From NCBI RefSeq assembly GCF_014164585.1, contig NZ_JACJFM010000018.1, positions 36,213 through 100,212 on the forward strand: 64,000 nucleotides of DNA, given 5' to 3'. Below are positions 52,483 to 62,855 of the stretch, piece after piece. Source of the stretch: Oceanospirillum sediminis. GTDB lineage: Bacteria; Pseudomonadota; Gammaproteobacteria; Pseudomonadales; Halomonadaceae. Both the position numbers and the translations under genes were made by a program. The notes below the pieces were generated by a model. It had not been told where the DNA came from. It saw only the letters and a list, made by a program, of their open reading frames with translations, and did no database searches. Each line of letters opens with the position of its first letter. Position 1 is the stretch's first letter.

Positions 52483-53211
52483 ATGCTGGATAGTGAACTG
52501 ATATGGATTATTCTGGCGGCCTTTGTAACAGGCGTATCTAAGTTTTCAACCGGAGGAATGGGGATGTTAATTCTTCCTCTGGTGATGGTGGCTGTACCAG
52601 GGCCAGAGGCTCTGGGGGTAATTATTCCGATGTATGTACTGACTGATCTGATGTCTGCATCAAGGTATCGGAAGGGAATTAATTATCAGGTGCTGATTCA
52701 TATGATTCCTTTGACTCTGGCCGGAATTGTACTGGGTGGCTGGATTCTGAGTGGCACTGACCCGGCAGCATTCACGTGGATGCTGGCGGTATTGATTGCT
52801 CTTATGCTGGCTCTGAGCGTCTGGCTGGAGTACTACCCAGCCAGATGGATGCAGTTTCCGGTTGTCGGGCAGTTGACCGGGCTGGTATCCGGGCTGGTCA
52901 GTACCATCGCTAACTCTGCCGGGCCTCTGCTGAGTTTGTATCTGATGGAGCAAAAACTGAGTAAAGAGGCCTGTGTCGCGACCAGGGCATGGGCCTTTAT
53001 GCTCATTAATCTGGCGAAAGTGCCGGTGCTTTTTATGCTGGGCTTTTTGAATCAGGAAACGCTCACATTGGGCATAATGGGAATTCCTGGGCTGATTGTC
53101 GGGGGACTGGCGGGAGGATGGTTAATGGCTAAAATGAATCTGAACCAGTTTCGCTGGTTGATCAGAGCAATGGCCCTGCTAGCGGTTATGAATCTTGTCA
53201 TCCTTAAATAA
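52483..53211 (+). CDS. TSUP-family (TauE/SafE) membrane transporter
   Basis: 242-residue permease of the TSUP family, a different subgroup from the one at 42434 (only the pattern of Gly-rich repeats is shared). Repeat motifs near GVSKFSTGGMGMLILPLVMV (about 15-35) and GLVSGLVSTIANSAGPLLSLY (about 135-155); about seven to eight membrane helices. The ATG at 52483 has GGAG seven bases upstream; a longer in-frame start at 52465 has none. Transport substrate unknown. Confidence 0.87.
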   Translation: MLDSELIWIILAAFVTGVSKFSTGGMGMLILPLVMVAVPGPEALGVIIPMYVLTDLMSASRYRKGINYQVLIHMIPLTLAGIVLGGWILSGTDPAAFTWMLAVLIALMLALSVWLEYYPARWMQFPVVGQLTGLVSGLVSTIANSAGPLLSLYLMEQKLSKEACVATRAWAFMLINLAKVPVLFMLGFLNQETLTLGIMGIPGLIVGGLAGGWLMAKMNLNQFRWLIRAMALLAVMNLVILK

Positions 53212-53312
53212 TAGCCTGATATGACCCACCATAGAGGAGTATTATACCGGAAGGGGGCATGTGCCAGACAGCAGATGTCTGATGGATACTCATATACGCT
53301 GGATGTAAATAA

Positions 53313-53336
53313 AGCCGGGGAATACCCCGGCTCTGC
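53313..53336 (-). terminator. Terminator of purC
   Basis: AGCCGGGG-aata-CCCCGGCT (53313-53332), read on the minus strand with TTATTTAC after it, 33 bases beyond the purC stop. Confidence 0.75.
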
Positions 53337-53364
53337 CATTTTCAGAATCAATCAGTCTTTTCTG

Positions 53365-54471
53365 TTAATCCACGATCAGATCGTACTCATCACGCAGAAT
53401 TTGCACAATCTCTGCCTTAGGGTTATCGGATAAAACCAGTTTCTCACCTGTAATTTTTTCAGCGATACCCACATACGTTTCTGATACTTTCATCATCAGG
53501 GACTCAGGCAGAAGGTTATCGTTCGCCAGAGCATAACGCTCATCCATCCGGTTTTTATTCAGCAAAATATCCGGATCGGGGAAGTGATTCAGTAGTGCCT
53601 GGCGAAATTCTTCTTTGGACTTCTCGATCACAGTGCCTTCACGATAAGAAGGGCCATCCCAGATACGAGAAGAATCCGGTGTACCTACTTCGTCCATGTA
53701 GATCAGTTTTTCCTGACCACTGGCATCTGTGACATAGCCAAACTCAAATTTCGTATCAACGAAAATCTGATCCAGCTCACCCAGAGCCTGGCTGATCACA
53801 TTAAAGCCTTCTTTCAGCAGGTTCTCATAATGGCTGACATCGTCAACAGATCTGAAGTTAAATGCTTCATAATTGTTAACGATATCATCACGTGTGATAT
53901 TAACATCATCCACTTCAGGTATGCCTTCGACACCCTGAATAATGCCTTTGGTAGACGGTGTTACCAACAGCTCAGGCAGCTTCTGATCTTTTTGCAGACC
54001 TTCATCCAGCTGAATACCGCAGAACTCACGTTCACCTTTTTCGTAAGAGCGCCACATAGATCCTGTAATGTACTGTCGACAGATCGCTTCGATCATGACC
54101 GGACGAGCTTTCTGTACAATCCAGACAAACGGGTGCGGGATATCCAGAATATGGCTATCAGCCAGACCACTTTCTCTGAACAAACGGAACCAGTGATTAG
54201 AAATGGCATTCAGTGCGGCACCTTTACCGGGAATACCCTGCATACCACCTTCACCCTGCCAGATGCACTCAAAAGCAGAGATTCGATCACTGATGACCAT
54301 AATAGCCAGCGGGGCATCCGAAGTAACGTTGTAGCCTTTCTCTTTGATCAGGCGACGGCTGTCTTCCTCTGTCAGCCAGTATACGGAGCGTACTTTACCA
54401 CTATGAACCGGGGCTTCTGTACGAATTGGCAGGTCATTATTGACCGCCAGAACTTTGTCAGCAAGACTCAT
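53365..54471 (-). CDS. purC: Phosphoribosylaminoimidazole-succinocarboxamide synthase (long form)
   Basis: Cytosolic ATP-dependent SAICAR synthase of purine biosynthesis, condensing CAIR with aspartate. 368 residues, the long form found in Vibrio and some other gammaproteobacteria (the short form has about 237). Motifs GKVRSVYWL (GKVRdlY type), [48 protein letters not shown] and [12 protein letters not shown] with TKFEFG are visible. Start at 54471. The gene follows a DUF2185 gene by 15 bases. Confidence 0.95.
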   Translation of the reverse strand: MSLADKVLAVNNDLPIRTEAPVHSGKVRSVYWLTEEDSRRLIKEKGYNVTSDAPLAIMVISDRISAFECIWQGEGGMQGIPGKGAALNAISNHWFRLFRESGLADSHILDIPHPFVWIVQKARPVMIEAICRQYITGSMWRSYEKGEREFCGIQLDEGLQKDQKLPELLVTPSTKGIIQGVEGIPEVDDVNITRDDIVNNYEAFNFRSVDDVSHYENLLKEGFNVISQALGELDQIFVDTKFEFGYVTDASGQEKLIYMDEVGTPDSSRIWDGPSYREGTVIEKSKEEFRQALLNHFPDPDILLNKNRMDERYALANDNLLPESLMMKVSETYVGIAEKITGEKLVLSDNPKAEIVQILRDEYDLIVD

Positions 54472-54486
54472 TCAATCTGTCCTGTG

Positions 54487-54906
54487 TCAGCTTTTTGCGT
54501 TAAATTCATCCGGATTATTGGTGATCTCAACATCAACCTGTGGTGATGGAATCACATAATCATGTACTCTTTCCCAGCCATCTTCATCATTGCCTGGAAC
54601 GCGCTCCCAGACCGTGCCAGCATTGTATTTAACCAGCTCGATAATAGTCGGGTCGATAGTACACATGCTTTCCAGAGGAACTGGCATCATATTGGTTACT
54701 TCATCCGCCAGGAACTCTTCGGTTTCATAACCTGTGAACATACGCCATCCGGTGTCATTCAGATGGTCTGGTACTGTTTTATACATAAAGCGCAGAGGTA
54801 AACGCTCGTCAAATACCATTTTGGAAACCAGGCACAGGAAACCATTTTTTGTCTGACCCGTTTCCAGCTCAGGGGTCATCGGATCATCAATATGGGGTGT
54901 TTTCAT
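54487..54906 (-). CDS. DUF2185 (immunity protein Imm33-like) family protein
   Basis: 139-residue acidic protein of the DUF2185 family: LVSKMVFDERLPLRFMYKTVPD.. DTGWRMFTGYETEEFLAD, a compact alpha/beta module seen as Imm33 in polymorphic-toxin loci and also as stand-alone genes. It lies immediately upstream of purC, same strand, 15-base gap, so probably co-transcribed; no toxin gene is adjacent. Role unknown. Confidence 0.75.
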   Translation of the reverse strand: MKTPHIDDPMTPELETGQTKNGFLCLVSKMVFDERLPLRFMYKTVPDHLNDTGWRMFTGYETEEFLADEVTNMMPVPLESMCTIDPTIIELVKYNAGTVWERVPGNDEDGWERVHDYVIPSPQVDVEITNNPDEFNAKS

Positions 54907-54959
54907 ATCTGTTCCAGTCCGGGTGAATTTCAGGGCTGAGTATTTTAATACAGTCCGGG

Positions 54960-56243
54960 TTAAAACGGTACGTCGTTCAGAGTCAGCTGCCCGTCACGCA
55001 TCTTTGTTTTAACAATCATATCGTCTTCGGTTTCCAGATAAGCATCTTTCTGGTCAAGCTGAGTGGCCAGTATCTGTAAAGGTAACATAGAGCCTAACAG
55101 GGATTTACTGATGGTCAGATCACTATCCAGAACAAGTATATTCAGCAGCAGCGGTGGGAAACTGACAGCATGCATAACATCCTGTTGACTGGCATCCAGG
55201 CTCATATTCAGATTGCCCCGAATACTGCCTTCTTGCGTCACCAGGTTTATCTGATAAATATCCAGCTTCAACAGACGAATAAATTCTGAGAATAGCGGCA
55301 TCAGAGTATCAATATCCTGCTGGGTCATGGTCTCAGAGTTTATACGCTGACTGGCCGCAATCAGGCTTTCTGTCGCCATAATATCCGGACCGCTCAGGTT
55401 ATATGACAGCGTGGCCGGAGACATATCCAGCAGAGACAGCTGATTCTGGGAAGCATTGATGTGGCTGAATTCCAGAGTACTGTCATAGAAAATAGAATCT
55501 TTACCCTGATTATCCCTGTGAATATCAAACTGGTCAGATACCCGAATGCTCTCACTGTTCAGGCTGAAGTTCTGATTGCCAAAAGCAAAGCCTTCTGCCC
55601 TGAGCTGGCTCTGGTATTTCCACAACAGATCGGTTTCCTGTTTTCCTTCAACCGTCAGCGATAAGGGTTTTATGTTCAGATTGTCCTGCCCTGCTGCCAG
55701 TTGAGCACCATTCCAGCTGCCGTCTAACTGATAATCGTTGTGCTCGATATCATAGTTCAGACGAATCATTGCTGGATTTATCACAATGGAGCCATCGCCT
55801 GAGTCAGGCAGGAAGCTGACTCTATCCAGGTAAGTATTGATCAACGCTGCAGAGGAAGATATTTCACCGTCAAAGCGCAGCGGAGGACGATGATCGTCAG
55901 TCAATTTCAGGGTGTCTCTGATCTCTTCAGTAATAATGACTTCTGATTTAAAAGCAGCTGAAATGAAACCATGATCAATGAAATGTCGTATATCAATATA
56001 TGAGGCTTCATTATCTGATTCTGCTGGCGTGTTCAGCGTCAAACGGGTAATCAGCTCACTGGACCAGAGAGACTTATCGTACTCCAGTATCTCAACCCGG
56101 AAAGTATTTTCCTGTTGATTATTTATTGTGATTGCCTGTTCTAACTGAGTCTGTACGGTATTGCCGGTATTAACAGGAAGCCAGGCTGCCAATAAAGCGG
56201 CGATGGCAATGCCGGGTATAATTCCTTTAGGTGATATACTCAT
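54960..56243 (-). CDS. YdgA-like DUF945 family protein
   Basis: 427-residue protein beginning with an N-terminal hydrophobic segment (about 6-24), anchor or signal, then a beta-rich periplasmic region with repeated short blocks. The pattern resembles YdgA/DUF945, a family of membrane-associated periplasmic proteins. ATG 56243 (MSISPKG) is preceded by CAGGA. The divergent DUF748 gene has related beta-rich character. Role unknown. Confidence 0.7.
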   Translation of the reverse strand: MSISPKGIIPGIAIAALLAAWLPVNTGNTVQTQLEQAITINNQQENTFRVEILEYDKSLWSSELITRLTLNTPAESDNEASYIDIRHFIDHGFISAAFKSEVIITEEIRDTLKLTDDHRPPLRFDGEISSSAALINTYLDRVSFLPDSGDGSIVINPAMIRLNYDIEHNDYQLDGSWNGAQLAAGQDNLNIKPLSLTVEGKQETDLLWKYQSQLRAEGFAFGNQNFSLNSESIRVSDQFDIHRDNQGKDSIFYDSTLEFSHINASQNQLSLLDMSPATLSYNLSGPDIMATESLIAASQRINSETMTQQDIDTLMPLFSEFIRLLKLDIYQINLVTQEGSIRGNLNMSLDASQQDVMHAVSFPPLLLNILVLDSDLTISKSLLGSMLPLQILATQLDQKDAYLETEDDMIVKTKMRDGQLTLNDVPF

Positions 56244-56431
56244 AATGGATATCCTGGTAAGCACCTGAACAAAATTTCTCTGTTAAGTGTTGCTGTATTT
56301 TCCAGCTGACTGGAAACATCAAAATATTTCTGTTCAGATGTGTGTGATAGCCGACGTAGCCATTAACATGGTTTGTCATAACTTGTTTATATTTCAATAT
56401 GATAGCCTTTCTGGCAAGGATTTATATCAGA

Positions 56432-59400
56432 ATGAAACGATTTCTTATCAGTTTAGTGCTGATTGTTTTACTCAGCAGCCTTATAACCAGTCGTTGGGTG
56501 CTTACTCCTCTGGTTAATTATCTGGCGGAACCTTACTCTGTTTCAGTGGAAGAGCTGAGATTTCATTTCTGGTCTTTAAAAGCGGATATCAAAGGTATAT
56601 CTGCCGGAGAGGGAGACAGTGTTTTAGCCATTGATAACGTGAGTCTGGATTCAGACTGGCGTTTTTTACAAGGCAAACCAGCATCTGCTGATATGGTTAT
56701 CGGTACTGTCCGTGTCGGATATGACGGCCATAAGCCTGCAATAGCCGGAAAAACAGTGGCCCAATGGCAGAGCTTGTTTGCCAGTACCGAAGATGAAAAA
56801 AATACGGCGGATACAGATAGTCCTTCGACACCAGCGGAAACGTCCGAGCCTCTGGCGTTTGTACTGAATTCTCTCAGAATTCAGCGGGCACATCTGAAGC
56901 CCGAGCAATCTGGCTGGCCGGAACTGGATTTTCACGATATTTCTTTAACTGACCTTGATCTGAGTAACCCGAATCAAGCAGCAAAAGCCGGTTTGTTATT
57001 AAAAACAGCAGGGGGGGAGATTAAACTTTCTGCTGATATCATGCCATTTAAACTGGATCAAACACAAAGCGTCGCTTTGAAATTGAAACGTGTTCGCCCA
57101 AGCCATAACTGGTTGCATTATGTACCTGAGAGTTATCAGGGTGTGTTGTCGGCTGAGCTGAAAATCGCTGCATCTGTGGCGTCTGATCTGACACTACAGA
57201 CTGAGGGTGATATTTCGGTGAATGAGTTTGCCTGGTCCGATCCGGTGCTGAAAGCCTCTTTGAACCGTTTTGCCCTGAATAACATGGTGCTTAATATTAA
57301 ACAGCCCCTTTCAGATCAGAAGGAAGACTCGGCGATAAAACTGAGTGGGAATCTTCTGGCTTCTGTATTAAAAGTATCGCAGGAGGGCTCTGCGGACAAG
57401 ATGCAGCTGGATCTGAACAAGCTGGACGTATCTGCACTCAGACTTAGTTTATTGCAGAATAAACAGGATGATCTGGTATTGAAGGTCAAAGGGAGTATGT
57501 TAGCGAATATGCTTGCCTGGTCTGATTCTGTAGGAGAAGGCTCTCTGGAGCGTTTGATTCTGGATAATACGGAGCTTGATTTTAAGCAGCAGCTTTCAGC
57601 ACAACAAAGTGCTCCTGAGGTAAGCCTGAATACAAATCTTCAGGCATCTGTTTTAAAAGTATTGCAGGGTGATACTTCTGATAAAAAACAACTGAATTTA
57701 GAAAGTCTGAATATTTCATCCGTTAAACTCAGGTTGCCAAAAGATAAACGTCATGTTTTCGGTTTGCCTGTATCTGTTCAGGCTTCAGTCAAAGCTGGCG
57801 GGCTGTCTTTAATCGATCAGGATAATAGCGTTCAGCTGGATATTTTTGCCGCCGATAAGCTGATACTGGATGAGCAATTTGATCTGGCTTCCCTACAGCT
57901 GGAAAAATTGAATATCAGGCATGAACGGCTGTCATATCAGCTGGAACAGTTATTGTCTGAAAACCTGAGTGTGAACACAGAAGGTAGTGCTCCGTGGAAA
58001 GTGGCCGTTGATTCATTAACTTTGAGTGGTGGCCAGGGGGTATTATACCCGACCGATCCGGTATCTGTTCATCAGGGGAGTACTGAAAATGCGTCAGTTG
58101 CTAATGTCGGGACAGGTTCTGAGCAAGATGCAGAAGCAAACGATATAGTTGAGAATAAACAGACGTTACCTGTCGATCTTTCCCTGAAAAGTTTCCAGTT
58201 AAACCGACATCAAATCGGCATATCTTCAGGTTCTGCAGAGAAAATGGTCGCGGAAGCCAGTCTTAATGCTTTCAGCATGGAAGGCTTAGCGATTAGCCCG
58301 GCTAAATCGGATTCAGTCATCAGTCCGGAAAACTCTGACCAGATCAGTATTGCGCAACTCGGATTAAAGCATTTTGATTTAAAGGCAGCAGACCTGACTT
58401 ATCAGCTGGATCAAATGGCATTGCAGCAGTTTAGTGTAGCGATGCTGGACAAGCCTGAAATTCTGTTGGAAGAGCTGAATGTTGGCAAGGGACGATTGAA
58501 TTTTCTGATTCCAAAACAAACTGATACATCAGCCATCCGTACTGATAGTAAATCATCTGTGACGGGAAAAGCATCACCTGAGCATCTTCCTGTGTCTCAG
58601 GATATTAGTACGTCTGCAGGAACATCAGGTCTTCCGGCTAAACTGCAACTTGGTAAAGTGAATATTTCCAGACACACGATTATTTTTCAGGATAATAATC
58701 TGAAGGAGCCTGTTCAGACAGAATTGCTTATTGAGCAGGTTGCTTTGGAACGGCTGAATACGGCAGGTCAGGATGCTGCAACCTGGTCTCTGAATGCGTG
58801 GCTGGATGGTCAGAGCCAATGGCTGTTTAGTGGTGACTTTATACCATCTCCTCTTATGGTAACTGCGAATGGTACCCAGAAAAGTTTAAATTTGCCTGCA
58901 ATCAGTGGGTATAGCCAACACTATGCTGATATCGAATTCCAACAAGGTGTAATGGATTCCAAAGTTGCTTTGTCATGGCAGGAAAATCGATTAAAAGGAA
59001 AAGTGGATTTTGTTCTGCGTAGACTCGATATGTCGCTTGGTGGCCCTCTGTCAGTCAAAAACGCACCACTACAGATGGCGCTATCTGTACTACGAGATGG
59101 TAATGATAATATTCGTTTACCCGTGTCGATTAACAAGAGCCATGATGAACTGAGTGTGGGGACAGGCGCGTTGATTACTGAGTTTATGATGAGTGCGAGT
59201 AAAAAGGGGGCATTGGCATATCTTAAATATATGCTTCAACCCTATGGTACTTTGTTAACTCTGGCTGATCTGGGTAGTGGTCTGTTGAAGGGAAAAGGGA
59301 TGATGCTTGAACCGGTTGAGTTTCCAATTGGTGTATCAGAATTAACGACGGAAGACAGAAATTATGCTGAAAAGCTGATAGCGTTGATGCGCAATAAAAA

Positions 59401-59638
59401 AGGTTTGAGTCTGGAAACCTGTGAAAAACACAGTTCAGTTGAAGAAGAAGAGTTATTGACCAGGCTTGAAGGTGATAAAGAAAAGCTGCAACAGGCATTA
59501 CTTGATATCAGACAGAGTCGCATTCGGTCCTGGAGGTTTATATTTGCTGAAGCAGGCCTGGGTGACCGACTTCTTTCCTGCAAGCCAGATAAAACGGATA
59601 AAAAGTTGAGCTTTTACACTATTAAGCTGAAACCCTGA
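56432..59638 (+). CDS. DUF748 / AsmA-like protein
   Basis: 1068-residue protein with an N-terminal membrane anchor (about 4-23), then a long beta-rich periplasmic segment typical of AsmA/TamB-like lipid-transport proteins. The C-terminal DUF748-like block (VLRDGNDNIRLPVSI, GALITEFMMSASKKGALAYL, LADLGSGLLKG) is clear. A middle region carries two ~95-residue homologous repeats (starting 57188 and 57473; VLKVSQ/VLKVLQ and FALNNMVL/LILDNTEL). AAGGA precedes ATG 56432; the reading from 56399 has no ribosome-binding site. Probable envelope lipid homeostasis role, by family inference. Confidence 0.8.
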   Translation: MKRFLISLVLIVLLSSLITSRWVLTPLVNYLAEPYSVSVEELRFHFWSLKADIKGISAGEGDSVLAIDNVSLDSDWRFLQGKPASADMVIGTVRVGYDGHKPAIAGKTVAQWQSLFASTEDEKNTADTDSPSTPAETSEPLAFVLNSLRIQRAHLKPEQSGWPELDFHDISLTDLDLSNPNQAAKAGLLLKTAGGEIKLSADIMPFKLDQTQSVALKLKRVRPSHNWLHYVPESYQGVLSAELKIAASVASDLTLQTEGDISVNEFAWSDPVLKASLNRFALNNMVLNIKQPLSDQKEDSAIKLSGNLLASVLKVSQEGSADKMQLDLNKLDVSALRLSLLQNKQDDLVLKVKGSMLANMLAWSDSVGEGSLERLILDNTELDFKQQLSAQQSAPEVSLNTNLQASVLKVLQGDTSDKKQLNLESLNISSVKLRLPKDKRHVFGLPVSVQASVKAGGLSLIDQDNSVQLDIFAADKLILDEQFDLASLQLEKLNIRHERLSYQLEQLLSENLSVNTEGSAPWKVAVDSLTLSGGQGVLYPTDPVSVHQGSTENASVANVGTGSEQDAEANDIVENKQTLPVDLSLKSFQLNRHQIGISSGSAEKMVAEASLNAFSMEGLAISPAKSDSVISPENSDQISIAQLGLKHFDLKAADLTYQLDQMALQQFSVAMLDKPEILLEELNVGKGRLNFLIPKQTDTSAIRTDSKSSVTGKASPEHLPVSQDISTSAGTSGLPAKLQLGKVNISRHTIIFQDNNLKEPVQTELLIEQVALERLNTAGQDAATWSLNAWLDGQSQWLFSGDFIPSPLMVTANGTQKSLNLPAISGYSQHYADIEFQQGVMDSKVALSWQENRLKGKVDFVLRRLDMSLGGPLSVKNAPLQMALSVLRDGNDNIRLPVSINKSHDELSVGTGALITEFMMSASKKGALAYLKYMLQPYGTLLTLADLGSGLLKGKGMMLEPVEFPIGVSELTTEDRNYAEKLIALMRNKKGLSLETCEKHSSVEEEELLTRLEGDKEKLQQALLDIRQSRIRSWRFIFAEAGLGDRLLSCKPDKTDKKLSFYTIKLKP
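57188..57757 (+). repeat. Two ~95-codon internal repeats in the DUF748 gene
   Basis: Aligned blocks include EFAWSDPVL / NMLAWSDSVG, GNLLASVLKVSQ / TNLQASVLKVLQ and DVSALRLSLLQNK / NISSVKLRLPKDK. Each unit is about 285 bp. They appear as a recent tandem duplication of a beta-rich segment. Confidence 0.65.
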
Positions 59639-59778
59639 TGAGATTCTATACAATCTATGGATTCTGGTGGATAGCTAATGACTGCCGGTATGCGGCTTGA
59701 CATATTTTGTATGGATTCAGATTAATGTGTCATAATCTGACCAGTTTGTAACTGAAAAATAAAGGTTTGGAACGACGT

Positions 59779-61458
59779 ATGCTGTCGACCCTGAAAAGTA
59801 AAGCATTTTTTTTCGCAGTAGCTTCAGTTGTTTTTCTGCTAACCCAGATATTTTTCCTGAAAGGGGATACTCAAGAGGTTATCGGAGAAATTGAAGCGCT
59901 GGCTAAAGAACAACTACCCCAACTGGAAAAAGCCCGTGATATGCAGATGGCAGTGGTACAGGTTCAGCAATGGCTGACGGATATCAGTGCTACCCGAGGT
60001 CTGGATGGACTGAATGATGGCTTTGATGAAGCTGAAGCTAATGCTGAGCTGTTCCGTCAAAGGACAGAGGAGATGATTCAGCTGGATAAAGCTAATGCTG
60101 ATTTTTATAAAGCACTTCTGCCTGTCTTTGAAGATTACTATATGGCCGGGCAGATGATGGCTGAGGGCTATATTGCCGGTGGACCATCTTCGGGCAATTT
60201 GATGATGGATGACTTTGATAAATCAGCAGAGGCTATTTACAGTCGAATCGACACTCTGATGGATAAGCATCAATCGGGCACTGAACGGGCACTGGCGGCA
60301 GCTATTGCTACTGCAAAACAGGCAGAGCAGAGCAGTATAATGTTTACTTCTGTTCTGGGCGTGCTGATCTTTTCTCTGATCTCAGGTCTGTGGTTCTTTG
60401 TTCTTAAGCCTGTTAATCGAGTCCACAGGCTGGTTGAAGAGCTGGGCAAAGGAGATGGAGATCTTTCTCAGCGTTTGCCTGAAGATCGTAAAGATGAAAT
60501 TGGTGATCTGGCTCGTTCGTTTAACCACTTTATTGATAAAACAGATCATACTGTTTCCAGTATTATGAAATCTGTAGTGCGTCTGATTCCGATGGCAGAA
60601 GAGCTATCTGATACCAATACTCATGTTCAGGACAGAGTCATGAAACAGAATGAGCAGAGTAAGCGTGTTCATGAATGTATGATGACGACGAAAAATGCAG
60701 CAGATTCTGTTTCCGGAGCGGTTGAGCGTATCTCTTCAGCCAGTACACAGGGCTATGAAAGAGTCAGTCATGGTGTTGATATTGTGGTGAAATCAAGTCA
60801 GACCATGGAGCAGCTGTCAATAAAAGTGGGCAGTGCTGAAACCGCGATATCCCGGTTGCGGGAAAGTAGTGAGCGGATTGAAGGCGTGATTGATGTCATC
60901 AGTAATATTGCAGAACAAACCAATTTACTGGCATTAAACGCAGCAATTGAAGCAGCCCGAGCAGGTGAAGCCGGGAGAGGTTTTGCCGTTGTAGCAGATG
61001 AAGTTCGTAGTTTGGCGGGTAAAACCCATGAATCGACGGTTGAAGTCCAGTCTATGGTTGAAGCCATTCGTTCAGAAACCCATGAGGTTGTCCGCATCAT
61101 GCAGGAAAGTGCTGATGCAGCAGGAGAAAGCAAGGAGCTTGTTGAAGCTAGCCAGAGTAGCCTGAATGAAATTAATGACGCTATTTTGCATATTCGCTCT
61201 TGTTCAGAGGAGATTCTGGATGCAATTCAGCTACAGGGTGAAAACTTCTCTAAAGTTGAGCAGAATTTTGATGTGATGGATGAGTATTTCCGTGAAACTC
61301 TTGAATCAGGTCAGCTAACATTCAGTTTTGGAGAGGATATGAAAAAAATGAGCATGAAACTTCAGAGCATGGTTAGTAACTTTAAAGTGTCTGATAATGA
61401 CTGGAGTACAAAAAAACGTGGTAAATCCCGTGTGAATGAAGAAGTCGATTTATTCTGA
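59779..61458 (+). CDS. Methyl-accepting chemotaxis protein
   Basis: Transmembrane chemoreceptor of 559 residues. TM1 (about 10-29), a helical periplasmic sensor (about 30-180), TM2 (about 190-212), HAMP (about 213-265), and a cytoplasmic signalling domain. The conserved hairpin tip is visible as [35 protein letters not shown]. No CheR-binding tail is present. The start is ATG 59779; TTG 59767 upstream is also possible. Ligand unknown. Confidence 0.93.
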   Translation: MLSTLKSKAFFFAVASVVFLLTQIFFLKGDTQEVIGEIEALAKEQLPQLEKARDMQMAVVQVQQWLTDISATRGLDGLNDGFDEAEANAELFRQRTEEMIQLDKANADFYKALLPVFEDYYMAGQMMAEGYIAGGPSSGNLMMDDFDKSAEAIYSRIDTLMDKHQSGTERALAAAIATAKQAEQSSIMFTSVLGVLIFSLISGLWFFVLKPVNRVHRLVEELGKGDGDLSQRLPEDRKDEIGDLARSFNHFIDKTDHTVSSIMKSVVRLIPMAEELSDTNTHVQDRVMKQNEQSKRVHECMMTTKNAADSVSGAVERISSASTQGYERVSHGVDIVVKSSQTMEQLSIKVGSAETAISRLRESSERIEGVIDVISNIAEQTNLLALNAAIEAARAGEAGRGFAVVADEVRSLAGKTHESTVEVQSMVEAIRSETHEVVRIMQESADAAGESKELVEASQSSLNEINDAILHIRSCSEEILDAIQLQGENFSKVEQNFDVMDEYFRETLESGQLTFSFGEDMKKMSMKLQSMVSNFKVSDNDWSTKKRGKSRVNEEVDLF

Positions 61459-61764
61459 TAGCTGCTTTGACGCCGTCCAGAGGCTTATTCTGACCTGGAT
61501 AAACAGATCTCAGAGCTGTCGAACTTACTCCTCGCCCGAAATAACCTCTTGCAGCAATAAACTTATCTGCTGCAAGGGGAACAGTTTCCACATCAGATTT
61601 GCATGTCATTTTTTCTGCTTCATCTGATGTCTTAATATCCTCAGAGGCATGCTTCCCTATGACAAATCAGTTTTTTTATGCTTTCTGGGCAGTCCGGTTT
61701 CAGCTCTCGGGTTGACAGCTGGCTGTTTCGTAAAATGAGTACACTATCAGTAAAAGGAATTTAT

Positions 61765-62334
61765 ATGCTGAAAAAACAATTCATTCTGTTACCTGTACTG
61801 GCCGTAACGCTGATCTCGGGTTGTGCCTCGGTTAACGATTCTCCTGAGATATCTGCCATTGGTTATACAAAAGGCGATATTTGCACGGGGCAGATTGACA
61901 ATATTCCTGATGGACTGACACCTGTTTCTGATCCGGCTCTGCTGGCAGAAGCATCAGGTGAGCCGGGTAAAGGAAAGTTATGTACAGGTCAGGTATTTGA
62001 AGCGACTCAGCCTGTCAGGGTGTATCGGGTCTGGAATAGCGAAAAGGACTATACAAAGTATGGTCGCTGGTGGTCTTTTGAGCAGCCCGTTGGCCCTAAG
62101 GATAAATACCGAAAGGACAATGGTATTTGCCCATCCTGGAGCAGCCTGGATGTGATGACTCACTGTGATATTAAAGTGGGTGCCAGAGTCGTCGTTGGTC
62201 CTGGTCAGAGTGCCCGGTGCAAGAAGTTTACCTTTGACCAGTCCGCGGTAAATCAGGTCTATATCAGCAATGATACCAGGGAAAACAGACTGTGGGTTGA
62301 AGCTTGCTCGCAAGCCACGGCATGGCCTGAGTAA
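61765..62334 (+). CDS. Putative lipoprotein of unknown function
   Basis: 189-residue envelope protein. Lipobox LISGC with the acylation Cys at about residue 18 of the chosen reading; the mature part is rich in Cys (CTGQ repeated: ICTGQ and LCTGQ) and aromatic residues. AAGGA eight bases before ATG 61765 makes it better than the longer start at 61678. No family recognised; YRVWNSEKDYTKYGRWWSF is a distinctive block. Confidence 0.8.
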   Translation: MLKKQFILLPVLAVTLISGCASVNDSPEISAIGYTKGDICTGQIDNIPDGLTPVSDPALLAEASGEPGKGKLCTGQVFEATQPVRVYRVWNSEKDYTKYGRWWSFEQPVGPKDKYRKDNGICPSWSSLDVMTHCDIKVGARVVVGPGQSARCKKFTFDQSAVNQVYISNDTRENRLWVEACSQATAWPE

Positions 62335-62855
62335 ATTCGACGATCTGGAAATCAGACAGGGATTGTCCTTGTCTGATAAAAGAAGCTGATACTGAAGGGC
62401 AGTTTAATCCAGTACTTGACCGGTTTAGTATTACTGGCATAAACAGAATTCTTTCTACATTCTCCGGTTGTTGGCTGGAGAAAAAGTCATTATTTACATA
62501 AGAAGCTATATTCAGATACTTAGTATTTTCATGGCTTCATCAGGCATACTTGTTGTTTTCTTTTCTTGAAATGGCTGATCGATTGTTTATTTTCAGAGAA
62601 GGAAAAGCATTACAGTAATTGTCTGATGGTTTATCAAAAAATAGTTAGACGTATATTGTCATGTATTATCGCAAGATACATAAAGTTACGTTTTTCTGAT
62701 ATGAAGGCGTGTTTTTCACTAATAAACTGTAAAGATATTGTAAACATGTGGGCCATTGTCATTATCATTAGCAGATAATGTTTAGGCTTTATATTCCTCG
62801 GACGATAATGTAACTATCTGCTCAGACAGTAATGCTGTAAAGCCAGGGAGGGGTT
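62335..62855. other. Intergenic region with small hairpins
   Basis: Contains an imperfect stem-loop (62351-62376, ATCAGACA..TGTCTGAT) after the lipoprotein gene and a REP-like hairpin at 62460-62482 (TTCTCCGG..CTGGAGAA). A short reading at 62566 has neither a ribosome-binding site nor protein-like composition. Confidence 0.5.

Noticed and set aside
62566..62778. 70-codon plus-strand frame
   Set aside because: No Shine-Dalgarno sequence and an AT-rich composition without domain features.
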